Shown here: positions 9,862-18,332 of the stretch, piece after piece
Position numbering within the stretch: position 1 is the stretch's first letter
Layout of the letters: each line of letters opens with the position of its first letter
DNA from: Pseudomonas putida
GTDB lineage: Bacteria; Pseudomonadota; Gammaproteobacteria; Pseudomonadales; Pseudomonadaceae
Direction: 5' to 3'
Assembly: GCF_028682475.1 (NCBI RefSeq)
Contig: NZ_JANHLE010000007.1
Location: 124,001 to 188,000, forward strand
Length of the DNA stretch: 64,000 bases
Program-made: the position numbers and the translations under genes
The notes under the pieces: generated by a model
The model's input: the letters and a program-made list of their open reading frames with translations, nothing else
Databases searched by the model: none
Told to the model about the DNA's origin: nothing

Positions 9862-10644
9862 ATGCAAGAAGACATCACTTCTCCCTTCTCCCTGAGTGGC
9901 CGAACGGTGCTGGTCACCGGTGCATCCAGTGGTATCGGCGCTCACCTCGCCCGCGTTGCCAGCCGTGCCGGTGCGCGGGTGGTCCTGGCGGCCCGGCGCG
10001 TGGAACGTCTGCAGGCGCTGGCCGAAGCGCTGCGCCAGGACGATGGCCAGGCCCTGGCAGTGGCCATGGACGTCACCGATCGGGCCAGCGTCGAAGCGGC
10101 TTTCGATGCCGCCGAAGCGGCGTTCGGCGTCGTCGATGTAGTGCTCAACAATGCCGGGGTCGGTAACGGCCAGCGCGTACTTGAGATCAGCGAGCAGGAC
10201 TGGAGCCACATGTTGTCGACCAACCTCGACGGCGTCTGGCGCGTGGCCCAGTGTGCGGCACAACGTCTGGCGCGCGCCAAGCGTGGCGGGAGCATCGTCA
10301 ACATCGCCTCCATGCTCGGCCTGCGCGTCGGTACCGGCTACAGCCATTACTGCACGGCGAAGGCCGGCGTGGTGCAACTGACCAAGTCTCTGGCGCTGGA
10401 GCTGGCCCGTTATGACATTCGGGTCAACGCCATTGCACCGGGCTACTTCATCACCGAAATGACCGACGGGTACTTCGACAGCGAACAGGGTCAGGCCTAC
10501 ATCCGCAATGCCGTGCCGATGCGTCGCCTGGGACGTCTGGAAGAGCTTGAGGGGCCGTTTTTGCTGCTGGCCAGCCAGGCCGGGGCTTATATGTCGGGGT
10601 CGGTATTGGCGGTGGATGGCGGACAGTTGGTGGGGAGTTTGTAA
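9862..10644 (+). CDS. Short-chain dehydrogenase/reductase (SDR, classical)
   Basis: The 260-residue protein starts at ATG 9862. It has the classical SDR cofactor motif TGASSGIG at 20-27, NNAG in LNNAGVGNG, a catalytic Ser in VNIASM, and the YxxxK pair at Tyr163/Lys167 in YCTAKAG. It is likely an NAD(P)-dependent alcohol or 3-hydroxyacyl dehydrogenase in the cytoplasm. As last gene of the beta-oxidation-like cluster it could handle a hydroxyl stereoisomer that the fusion enzyme does not accept. Substrate not determinable. Confidence 0.9.
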   Translation: MQEDITSPFSLSGRTVLVTGASSGIGAHLARVASRAGARVVLAARRVERLQALAEALRQDDGQALAVAMDVTDRASVEAAFDAAEAAFGVVDVVLNNAGVGNGQRVLEISEQDWSHMLSTNLDGVWRVAQCAAQRLARAKRGGSIVNIASMLGLRVGTGYSHYCTAKAGVVQLTKSLALELARYDIRVNAIAPGYFITEMTDGYFDSEQGQAYIRNAVPMRRLGRLEELEGPFLLLASQAGAYMSGSVLAVDGGQLVGSL

Positions 10645-10689
10645 GACTACTTCCCCCCGGTGGGAACAACTGTCTGTCACCTGCTTATT

Positions 10690-10775
10690 TGTGGGAGCCG
10701 GCCTTGCCGGCGATGGGGCGCGTAGCGGCCCTGGCCCGGCTACGCCGGGCATCGCCAGCCAGGCTGGCTCCCACA
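10690..10775. repeat. REP-type compound palindrome
   Basis: Outer arms TGTGGGAGCC and GGCTCCCACA are perfect inverted repeats. Inside lie GCCGGCCTTGCCGGC and a second palindrome, CGTAGC...GCTACG. It resembles a REP doublet, but its arms diverge from the GCGGGCTTGCCCCGC type seen elsewhere in the window. It lies between convergent genes. Confidence 0.75.
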
Positions 10776-10796
10776 GGTTGATCCAGCCCGCCCAGC

Positions 10797-11834
10797 TCAG
10801 GAGGCGGGATGTGCCGCAGGCAACTTCCACGAGCCATCCAGCACCGCCTTGGCCGGCTGATAGAAGCGCACCATGTAGTTCCAGCCCGGCATGATCGGCA
10901 AGCAGTTGGCAACCGTCGCCGTGCAGCCGCCGAAGCGAACCGACACCCTGCCGTCCTCACCTTTGCGCGCGGTGAAGTTGTTCAATGCGTAGGCTTCCTG
11001 GGCATTCTTCTGGAACTGCCCCTGCGCGTTGTAAACGCTGATCGACCAGAATGCCCCGGCAGGCACATTGGAAACGTCCAGCTGGTAAGCGGTCTTGCCA
11101 TCATTACGCTTTGGCGTGACAACCTGATAGTAAGCATCCTTCTCCGGGTTGCCGCCCCAGGCCATGGCACTGCCGATCAGGTGGCGTATCGGGTCGACGT
11201 TTTCACGCTTGCCGAACATGCCGCGCGAATCAGGCAGAGTCGAGCCCAGCTCGAACAGCGTTTTGCGCAGGTGCGCCCGAGTGCTTTCGTCCCAGCCCGG
11301 TACCTGGAACTGGCCAGGACCACCGTCCTGTTTGACCACGATTGCATCCTGCAACGCGGCGATCTTGCCGAGGTCCTGCGGGTCGGCCGGATTGATCAGG
11401 GTGCGTACACCGAACAATACATAACGGGTGGAAACGTCCGACTTGTCGAGGCGGTACTCCCCGGCGCCATAGTGGACGCCAATGACCTGGTGATCCTCGT
11501 CGATCATCACCAGCGACATGAACCGACCGCCGGCATCCGGCATGGTCACGCTGACGGGGCCGGCATTCATGTCGAACACGGCTGTTGAATACAGGGTGTC
11601 GCGGTTCGGTCTGACCACGGTCGGACGGTCCACCGGGATCAGGTTGCGCCAATGCGCAAACGCGCCAAAGCCGCCGCGTTTGACGGTCAGGTCGAAATAA
11701 CGGTCGGTTTCGGCGCGGATGAAGTTGTCGACGGTGACCGGCACCACCGCCGTTTGCAATGCATCGCCATGCGCAACCGGCAGGTAGGCGCCGTACAAGG
11801 CGATAGCCGCCAGCAGTGCTTTCAATTCATTCAT
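10797..11834 (-). CDS. Exported DUF1254/DUF1214 protein
   Basis: The ATG at 11834 is preceded by AAGGAC. The first 23 residues form a signal peptide ending VAHG-DA, so the 345-residue protein is periplasmic. The middle and C-terminal parts (RPNRDTLYSTAVFD, GRFMSLVMIDEDHQ, WSISVYNAQGQF) are typical of the paired DUF1254/DUF1214 domains, whose biochemical function is not established. A longer member of the same family starts upstream on the same strand (11892-13247), 57 nt away, so they probably form a two-gene operon. Confidence 0.8.
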   Translation of the reverse strand: MNELKALLAAIALYGAYLPVAHGDALQTAVVPVTVDNFIRAETDRYFDLTVKRGGFGAFAHWRNLIPVDRPTVVRPNRDTLYSTAVFDMNAGPVSVTMPDAGGRFMSLVMIDEDHQVIGVHYGAGEYRLDKSDVSTRYVLFGVRTLINPADPQDLGKIAALQDAIVVKQDGGPGQFQVPGWDESTRAHLRKTLFELGSTLPDSRGMFGKRENVDPIRHLIGSAMAWGGNPEKDAYYQVVTPKRNDGKTAYQLDVSNVPAGAFWSISVYNAQGQFQKNAQEAYALNNFTARKGEDGRVSVRFGGCTATVANCLPIMPGWNYMVRFYQPAKAVLDGSWKLPAAHPAS

Positions 11835-11891
11835 TGTTCTTGTCCTTATGATTGCAATGACCGCGGCACGGTGACCGCGGTCTTGGAGCCC

Positions 11892-13247
11892 TCAGAGCCT
11901 GACCAGCGCCGGAGGGAAATAGTCGCCGGCGGCTACCACGCCCTTGGCGCCGTAATAGCGCAGTATCAGCCTGAACGGCTGGCCCGCCGCGGTAGGCAGC
12001 CAATTGCCCTGGCTCGCGCCTGCCGGCTGTTGCGGCCCGAAATAGAGGGTTAACGAACCATCCGCGTTGTATTTCAGCTCGGACTGGTTGTTGAGCAGAA
12101 AACGCCCCAGCGCATTGGGCAACACACGGAAATTCTTCGCATCGGTGGCGGTGATCGACCAGAAGTAGCGGGCGAAATGTTGCGGCAACTGGTCAGCGGG
12201 AATCGTCAGGGAATAACTTTGGCCACCATCGAGCAACTCGCCGCTGCCTGTTACGGCCGCCCGGAAGTAATGCACCTCCTGCTGGGTGTTGGCCCAGATG
12301 CCGCCATAGTCGACCAGGGTCCGGGTCAGGTAGTCGCTGCCGTATGCGCCGGATACTGCCGGGCGTACCCAGCCATTGCGCACGGTGCCCGGGCCGAGCG
12401 TGACCGCCGCCCTGGCCAGTGCAGGATAGGTACCGGTTTTGATCTGCTGATCGATACGTGTGCGCGTGGCCGGGTCTGCAACCTGCGCGGCAATTGCCCG
12501 TACCTTGGCCTGCAGCGCTTGCATGCCGGGGTTCAGGTCCGGCTCCTGCAGGGCAACCTCAGCCCTGTCGAATGCCTCGACGCCAGGCAGCTTGTTCAGC
12601 GCGAACACCGGCGCCTCCGGTACAGCCGGGAGTGTTGGTGTACCGGTAGTACGCAAGGTGAACTGCTGTTGCAGCTGCTCGGCCTGCTGCCAGTCGGCGC
12701 CCAGCTCTACCCGCGACAGCACGCGGGCGGTGCGTACCGGCAGATCGATACGTTTGACGCCAGCAGGCAGGGTAACCTTTGCGCCCTTCAGACAGACCGC
12801 AAAGTCGCCATAAGGATGGTCCGGCTGACTGCGCTCATTGATATTGGCCAGGGTCTCGCCCCAGCCATTGAGGAACTGCACCGTGTAGTAGCGATCAACG
12901 ATTTTCGGCACCGCGATCTGCGCGCAACTGCGCTCGTCAAGAGCTAGCCAGGCTTCCGAATAGGCAACATCCAGGTTGGGGTTGGGCCACTCGACATCCC
13001 CCGGCTTGCGGTGCACCAGCTGGTTCCACTGCATCCCTTGGTGAAAATCCAGCTGCTGTTGGCGCTGCACCAGCAGACGACCCAGCAAATAGATGTAGGC
13101 GTCGCTGATATCCTGATCCGAGAACGCCTGCGTTTGCGGCGCAGTGACGGTTTCAGTGGCATGGACAAACGATGACTGCAGTGCAGCCGTCAGGCAGGAA
13201 ACCGCAAAAACGCCCCCTGCAAGTGCCCGTCGCGATGATCGTTTCAT
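11892..13247 (-). CDS. Exported DUF1254/DUF1214 protein, long form
   Basis: ATG 13247 is preferred over an upstream in-frame ATG because GGAG lies 7 nt before it and residues 1-32 then form a clean signal peptide (RR, hydrophobic core, VHA-TE). The 451-residue protein carries the DUF1254 region (NPNLDVAYSEAWLALDE, YTVQFLNGWGE) followed by DUF1214 (YFWSITATDAKNF, LTLYFGPQQP). Such proteins occur widely in proteobacteria and their activity is unknown. It is presumably co-transcribed with the shorter paralogue downstream. Two family members side by side suggest a hetero-complex or division of substrates. Confidence 0.8.
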   Translation of the reverse strand: MKRSSRRALAGGVFAVSCLTAALQSSFVHATETVTAPQTQAFSDQDISDAYIYLLGRLLVQRQQQLDFHQGMQWNQLVHRKPGDVEWPNPNLDVAYSEAWLALDERSCAQIAVPKIVDRYYTVQFLNGWGETLANINERSQPDHPYGDFAVCLKGAKVTLPAGVKRIDLPVRTARVLSRVELGADWQQAEQLQQQFTLRTTGTPTLPAVPEAPVFALNKLPGVEAFDRAEVALQEPDLNPGMQALQAKVRAIAAQVADPATRTRIDQQIKTGTYPALARAAVTLGPGTVRNGWVRPAVSGAYGSDYLTRTLVDYGGIWANTQQEVHYFRAAVTGSGELLDGGQSYSLTIPADQLPQHFARYFWSITATDAKNFRVLPNALGRFLLNNQSELKYNADGSLTLYFGPQQPAGASQGNWLPTAAGQPFRLILRYYGAKGVVAAGDYFPPALVRL

Positions 13248-13466
13248 TATTATTCTCCGTGGTAATCCATTATCTGCAGCACGCGCACTTATGCATGAGG
13301 CAGACCGGATCCGCCCCTCCCCTTTGGAGTGGGGACGAGGATGCAAGGGTATCGAGCCGCCCCAGCGCTACAACGCCCTGGCTATGGCAGGTCGGAACAC
13401 GGAAAAAATTGACGCAAACGCTTACAATTAACTCCATTTCTGCCCCTCAGACAGACCCTTCAGGCT

Positions 13467-14627
13467 ATGGCACTCGACCCTCCCACGCTGTTGACCCTTT
13501 CCATCGCCCTCGCCGCGGCCGCCGCCCTCTATCTGGCGGTCGAGTGGCGCAGCATCCGCGAACCCTCGCTGCTGTTCTGGAGCGCAGGCTTTGCCACCAT
13601 CAGCATCGGTTCGACCCTCGCCCTGCTACGCATCAGTGGCCTGCTGCTGATTGGTATCTGGTTCGCCAACGGCCTGCTGGTGCTGGCCCACTGGTTGTTC
13701 CTGATGGGTGTCGCGCGCTTTACCCAGACCCGCCTGTCCCGCGGTTGGTACCTGATCGTCGTCACCTGGTTCGCGCTGCTGCTACTGCCGAGTGAGCCGT
13801 GGTGGTCGAAGGTCATGCTGATGGCCAACTCGCTGCTGGTCGCCGTGTTGGCGCTCCGAGCCAGCTTGCTCCTGCGCCCCCATGGCAAGTCGTTGAGCGT
13901 TGGCGCCGTGCAATTACGCTATGTATTGCTGATCCACGGTCTGTTCTATCTGGCCAAGGCCCTGACCGCAGTGATTCCCGGCACGCTGATCGACCTGGCG
14001 GCGTTTCATGGCGAGATCATCCAGATTTCGCTGGTCGAAGGTGCGATGGCGATCATGTTGATCGCGCTGTCGATGACCGGCACCGAGCGCCACCGCCGTG
14101 AGGCGCGCATAGCGCGACTGGCCGCACGCGATCCGCTGACCTCCCTGTACAACCGTCGCGCCCTTGAAGTGCGGGCTCCGCGCTTGCTTGAGGGTGTCTC
14201 GGCGACACGGCCAGGCGCCTTGATGCTGATCGACATCGACAACTTCAAAGGCGTCAACGACCTGCACGGCCATCTGGCCGGCGACCGCCTGCTCATCGCG
14301 CTAAGCGAAATGATCCGTTCGCACCTGCCCGAAGGCGCATTGGCCGCCAGACTGGGCGGTGACGAGTTTGTCATTGTGCTGAGCAACACTTCATCGCAGC
14401 GCATCGTCACGCTGGGCAATACCTTGCGCGAGCGCTTTGAGCAGATGGCCTCGGCCTCGTTCGTCACGCCCGATGCCGTGACCTTGAGCATCGGCGCCAC
14501 CTTGTTCGACCAGCCGCCGGCGAGCCTGGCGGCGTTGATCGAGCAAGGCGATGCGGCGCTCTACGAATCCAAGCGCGCTGGACGCGACAGTATCCGTCTG
14601 GTGGAGCGTACGCTTGCAGGTCTTTAA
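13467..14627 (+). CDS. Membrane-bound diguanylate cyclase (GGDEF)
   Basis: A 386-residue protein with about six to seven N-terminal membrane helices (residues 8-215) followed by a GGDEF domain. The active-site signature GGDEF is intact at 297-301 (AARLGGDEF), and DIDNFKGVND supplies the metal-binding Asp. The inhibitory RxxD I-site expected five residues upstream is absent (PEGA at that position), so product inhibition may be lost. It should make cyclic di-GMP at the inner membrane in response to an unknown membrane signal. It is followed by a second diguanylate cyclase on the same strand. Confidence 0.92.
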   Translation: MALDPPTLLTLSIALAAAAALYLAVEWRSIREPSLLFWSAGFATISIGSTLALLRISGLLLIGIWFANGLLVLAHWLFLMGVARFTQTRLSRGWYLIVVTWFALLLLPSEPWWSKVMLMANSLLVAVLALRASLLLRPHGKSLSVGAVQLRYVLLIHGLFYLAKALTAVIPGTLIDLAAFHGEIIQISLVEGAMAIMLIALSMTGTERHRREARIARLAARDPLTSLYNRRALEVRAPRLLEGVSATRPGALMLIDIDNFKGVNDLHGHLAGDRLLIALSEMIRSHLPEGALAARLGGDEFVIVLSNTSSQRIVTLGNTLRERFEQMASASFVTPDAVTLSIGATLFDQPPASLAALIEQGDAALYESKRAGRDSIRLVERTLAGL

Positions 14628-14649
14628 TAGCGGGTGAAAGCAGCCCTTG

Positions 14650-14672
14650 GTGGGAGCAGGCCTTGCTCCCAC
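14650..14672. repeat. Single REP-like hairpin
   Basis: GTGGGAGCA and TGCTCCCAC form a perfect 9-bp stem with a 5-nt loop, 22 nt after the preceding stop. No T-run follows. It resembles one half of the REP elements elsewhere in the window. Confidence 0.6.
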
Positions 14673-14866
14673 TGGGCAGGCGTTTCAAGCAGATTTCGGT
14701 GTTCAACCCAATCCCGCTCGAATGATCCGTTTGTCGGGTGGCGCGAGACTGGACTTCAATGGCGCGCCAGTCCATTTACAGGCGCAGCGCAAGTCTGCAG
14801 GATTGCTTGCCGCCGCCCTGCACGGTCAGGCTATGATCAAGCTCTTTGAACCGGACCTCCTGGCCT

Positions 14867-15748
14867 ATGCCCGTTGACCTGCAAGCGCTCTACCCCAAAC
14901 TGATCCACCTGATGCTGGACACGGTGTTCGTGGTCGACCGGGACAACCAGATCGTATTTGTCAGCGATGCCTGCGAGACGCTGCTCGGTTATCGCGCCGA
15001 CGAGCTCACCGGCACGCCGATCACCGACTATATCCATCCTGACGACCTGTCGGTGACACGGGCCTCGATCGTCCGGGTCATGAATGGGCATTCTCACGTC
15101 GACTTCCGCAACCGCTACATCCGCAAGGATGGCGGTGTCGTGCACATCCTCTGGGCGGCCTTCTGGTCGGATGAGGTGGAGGCGCGGATCGGTGTCGCGC
15201 GGGACGTGACCGCCCTCCGGCAGGCCGAGGAAGAATTGCACTTCATGGCCCACCATGATCCGCTGACCGCGCTGACCAACCGCTCGCTGTTCAATGACCG
15301 GCTGGACTCGGCCCTGCGCGCCGCCCACCGCCACAACAACATGCTGGCGTTGCTGTTCCTTGATATCAATGATTTCAAAGGCATCAACGATGTGCATGGC
15401 CATGCCATGGGCGATCAGGTGCTGTGCATGGTTGCCCGGCGGCTGCAAGGCTGCGTGCGCGAGACGGACACGGTGGCGCGGATGGGCGGTGATGAGTTCA
15501 CCGTGCTGTTGACCGATATCCACTCGCAGGAAGCCGTGGCCGAAAAAGTGGCACAGATCCTCGCGGTCATGGCCGAGCCGCTGGGTGCCGAGTTTGGCGC
15601 GATCAACATGCCATCCTGCAGTATCGGCGTGGCTTTCTATCCTGTTGACGGTAAAGATGCCGATACGTTGCTCAGCCATGCGGATGGCGAGATGTACCGG
15701 GTGAAAAGGCAGCGTTCTGCGGCGGCCCAAAGCCGTCAGGAGCATTAG
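14867..15748 (+). CDS. PAS-GGDEF diguanylate cyclase
   Basis: ATG 14867 is taken as start (an in-frame TTG lies at 14846); neither has a strong SD. The 293-residue soluble protein has a PAS domain (about 10-120; VVDRDNQIVFVSDAC, WAAFWSDEVEARIGVARDVTA) followed by GGDEF at 207-211. DINDFKGINDVHGHAMGD is the metal/GTP region. The RxxD inhibitory site is present (RETD five residues before GGDEF), unlike in the upstream membrane cyclase. It should synthesise cyclic di-GMP in the cytoplasm under PAS-sensed control and feedback inhibition. Confidence 0.9.
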   Translation: MPVDLQALYPKLIHLMLDTVFVVDRDNQIVFVSDACETLLGYRADELTGTPITDYIHPDDLSVTRASIVRVMNGHSHVDFRNRYIRKDGGVVHILWAAFWSDEVEARIGVARDVTALRQAEEELHFMAHHDPLTALTNRSLFNDRLDSALRAAHRHNNMLALLFLDINDFKGINDVHGHAMGDQVLCMVARRLQGCVRETDTVARMGGDEFTVLLTDIHSQEAVAEKVAQILAVMAEPLGAEFGAINMPSCSIGVAFYPVDGKDADTLLSHADGEMYRVKRQRSAAAQSRQEH

Positions 15749-15816
15749 CAGCCCAGTAGCTATGCTTGATCTGTTACCAGGCCCTGGTAGCAACATCGTG
15801 AAAGGAGGCGTTTGAG

Positions 15817-16302
15817 ATGCAACTCATCACGTTGAAAATCGATAAGCCGGATACGACAAACTTCATTCTGGGACAGACACACTTCATCAAGTCCGTCGAG
15901 GACATCCATGAAGCGTTGGTGAATGCCGTGCCAGGTATCCAGTTTGGCGTGGCCTTTTGTGAAGCTTCTGGCAAATGCCTGGTGCGATGGTCTGGCACCG
16001 ATCCCGTAATGATTGAACTTGCACAGCGAAATGCCCAGGCCATCGGCGCAGGCCATAGCTTCATCATTTTCCTCGGCGATGGTTACTTTCCGCTGAACGT
16101 GCTGAACACCCTCAAAATGGTGCCAGAGGTATGCCGTATTTTTTGTGCAACAGCCAACCCGACTGAAGTGATTCTGGCTGAGACGGAACAAGGCCGAGCC
16201 ATTCTCGGCGTAGCGGACGGCTTCTGCGCCAAGGGTATTGAAGGCGACGAGGACATCCAGTGGCGTAAGAGTTTTTTGCGGCAGATTGGCTACAAGCAGT
16301 AA
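15817..16302 (+). CDS. Adenosine-specific kinase family protein (PF04008-like)
   Basis: ATG 15817 has an excellent SD (AAAGGAGG, 8 nt upstream). The 161-residue protein matches my recollection of the small adenosine-specific kinase family first described in hyperthermophilic archaea. Supporting features are NFILGQTHFIKSVEDIHEAL at the start, GVAFCEASG, GHSFIIFLGDGYFP in the middle, and the ending FLRQIGYKQ. By family knowledge it would phosphorylate adenosine to AMP; the bacterial role is little studied. It has no signal peptide and stands alone, with no co-directional partner close by. Confidence 0.75.
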   Translation: MQLITLKIDKPDTTNFILGQTHFIKSVEDIHEALVNAVPGIQFGVAFCEASGKCLVRWSGTDPVMIELAQRNAQAIGAGHSFIIFLGDGYFPLNVLNTLKMVPEVCRIFCATANPTEVILAETEQGRAILGVADGFCAKGIEGDEDIQWRKSFLRQIGYKQ

Positions 16303-16515
16303 GTTGCTGTTGCTCACCAAAGGCCGCAGACGGCCAGGTGTCTGCCGGCAGGCTGTTGTCGCAGACCTTTGAAGCATCGATCTCTAAATAATTGGTTACG
16401 TAGAACTTTTCCCTGTTTACGGGTCTATTTGCATAAGCCCGTCAGCTCAGCTAGCACGACACGAAGCTGCCCGATGGCTACACGTCCAATTGTCATTCAG
16501 AGGTTGTCTTCGCTC

Positions 16516-16917
16516 ATGAAATTCCATGTCCCACGGATGGTGCTCTTCAGCCTGTTCGCGTTTGCGGCAATGGGCTCAGCATCAGCAACGCAAATGAAGG
16601 CCTCAACCCCTGTTTTCGCAAGCGCAGCCCCAGCCGTTCAGGCTCCGGCCGAGGCTGCCGGCAGCCCTTGGCCGAGCCTGGCCAGTACGGCCGACAAGCA
16701 GCCAGGGGCATTGCTGGCCCATGACGACCGCTACTGGCACGACCATCGGTGGGACGACCGTAGAGACGATTGGCGTCGAGACAACTGGCGCAGAGAGCAA
16801 GCCCGCCGGGAAGCCGAACGCCGTCGTGATTGGGAACGCCGTCGTGACTGGGAGCGCCACCATGATCGGGCGATGCGCCATCGCTACGAGAACGATCACC
16901 GCTACTACCGTCGCTAG
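16516..16917 (+). CDS. Small secreted Arg/Asp/Trp-rich protein
   Basis: The start at ATG 16516 gives a signal peptide of about 24 residues (MVLFSLFAFAAMGSASA-TQ). The frame is open further upstream, but without a plausible leader. After an Ala/Pro linker, residues 75-133 are almost entirely charged or aromatic, with imperfect repeats of RDWERR and DDRYWHDHRW. Such low-complexity tails occur in small periplasmic or envelope proteins of pseudomonads. No enzyme motif is visible and the function is unknown; surface, metal or nucleic-acid binding are possibilities only. Confidence 0.65.
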   Translation: MKFHVPRMVLFSLFAFAAMGSASATQMKASTPVFASAAPAVQAPAEAAGSPWPSLASTADKQPGALLAHDDRYWHDHRWDDRRDDWRRDNWRREQARREAERRRDWERRRDWERHHDRAMRHRYENDHRYYRR

Positions 16918-16923
16918 GTCACG

Positions 16924-18021
16924 CTAGCCTGGCGGATCGAGGACAAACAGGTCCCCTTCCACACTCAGATCACCGTGTCTACGACTCTGCGCTGCCGAGT
17001 CGTAGACAATCAGCAGCTCCTCACCTTGCTCGCCGGCATCGAACAGGCACATGCCCTCAGCATGGTCGTCGCCTTGCCCGAACGGCACGTCCAGCACTGT
17101 CTCCAACTGGTCCGCAAACACCAGGCTTTCCTCGCCGGGGACGAAACCGCCGCGCCAGCGAAACACCGTTACCGGGCCGTCCAGGTTCATGGTCGGGCCC
17201 GCCAGGATCAGCAGATCGTCGCCGCTGACGCACAGATCACGCACCCCCAGGCCATTCAGCGCGAAGAAGTGTTTGCGGTAGCGGCGCCCATCCGCGCCGA
17301 TCTTCTTGAGCACCAGCGTGTCGGTCGAGCCGTCCTTGAGTTCAGGCTCGATCTCCAGCAGCACGGCCCAACCGCGCAGGACCGGGCCGCGCAAACCCAG
17401 CAACAGGCGCGATCCGACTACCGCCAACCCTTCGATATCGAAACCGTTGTCTTTGCCTGGAATGCGCAGGAAATCGCGCAGCTGATCATCTTCGGCAATT
17501 TGCGCAGTCAGGTCGTTACCCGTCTGGCTGCCACGCAGCTGAGCCGCGGTACGCCCATCGGCAACAACCTTCCCGGCAAGTTCACAGTTGTCGTTTTGCT
17601 GTACCACAGGAATGCGCGCCAACAGAAAGCGATTGCCGTCCGCCTCTACCGTCGATAACCGCTTGATGTTCTTCTGCGCAGGCTTGTCGGCTTCGGCCTT
17701 TTTACGCTTGAGGCTATGCGAACCCACCACCCAGAGGTAGCCACTGTCGCCGGCATAGGCCAGGCCTTCGATATCGATCTCGGCGTCTTCCTCCGCCAGG
17801 GGCAGGTCCAGGTAGGTCATGAGTGGGAACGATTGGTGCTGATCGCAGATCACCCTTTCACCCGGTGCAGCGTCCTGGATGGTCAGGCGTTCCAGGCTCG
17901 TGGTTTCGTCGTTGGCCAGCCAGAGTGAGTCGCCAATGCGCTGAACGACCGAAAGGCCATCGCGCAACGACGCAGGCGCCGGACCAAAGCACAGCAGTGC
18001 AACATGGCTTCGCTCGCTCAT
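16924..18021 (-). CDS. DUF3616 family protein
   Basis: ATG 18021 is chosen because AAAGGAGAG precedes it; an in-frame start 36 nt further upstream has no SD. The 365-residue protein has the pattern of DUF3616, a predicted beta-propeller-like fold, with recurring blocks such as SLWLANDETTSLERL, DIEGLAYAGDSGYLWVVGSH and FDIEGLAVVGSRLLLGLRG. There is no signal peptide. Its function is not known. It ends 7 nt from the convergent small secreted protein. Confidence 0.75.
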   Translation of the reverse strand: MSERSHVALLCFGPAPASLRDGLSVVQRIGDSLWLANDETTSLERLTIQDAAPGERVICDQHQSFPLMTYLDLPLAEEDAEIDIEGLAYAGDSGYLWVVGSHSLKRKKAEADKPAQKNIKRLSTVEADGNRFLLARIPVVQQNDNCELAGKVVADGRTAAQLRGSQTGNDLTAQIAEDDQLRDFLRIPGKDNGFDIEGLAVVGSRLLLGLRGPVLRGWAVLLEIEPELKDGSTDTLVLKKIGADGRRYRKHFFALNGLGVRDLCVSGDDLLILAGPTMNLDGPVTVFRWRGGFVPGEESLVFADQLETVLDVPFGQGDDHAEGMCLFDAGEQGEELLIVYDSAAQSRRHGDLSVEGDLFVLDPPG

Positions 18022-18332
18022 GAACGCTCTCCTTTGTTGAAGGCGTTGAAACAACAAACTGCTGTCGAGGCTAGTGGCTGCCCGACGACATTCAAGCCCC
18101 TGCGCTAGTCTGTTTTTTCACAGCCGATAGAGCGCTGGAGAATAACCTGAGCGTTTGCGCGAGATCCGCAGGCGCGCCGGCAAACACCTTCTGTCGTGCG
18201 ACCGCGCAGGTGGCTAGACGGGTATAAAACTCTCGGCTAACCCTATTAACTAGTGCCGATGAACAGGTGTAGCTCTGCCAACAAGAGCCGGTTGTTGCTC
18301 CTCGTCACTCGCCAGACGCGAGGAGACCAGCA
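18022..18332. other. Intergenic region with short inverted repeats
   Basis: This 311-bp divergent gap holds no convincing gene. Near the right edge CAACAA/TTGTTG flank GAGCCGG, and a weak hairpin CTCG...CGAG overlaps the SD region of the chitosanase-like gene. A TATAAA-like element lies at about 18221. I see no recognisable operator. Confidence 0.5.

Noticed and set aside
7912..10830. 972-codon open frame on the minus strand
   Set aside because: It is antisense to the FadJ-type and SDR genes, has no domain pattern, and is explained by high third-position GC.
14650..14672. Rho-independent terminator
   Set aside because: No T-run follows the stem; the sequence matches half of a REP unit.
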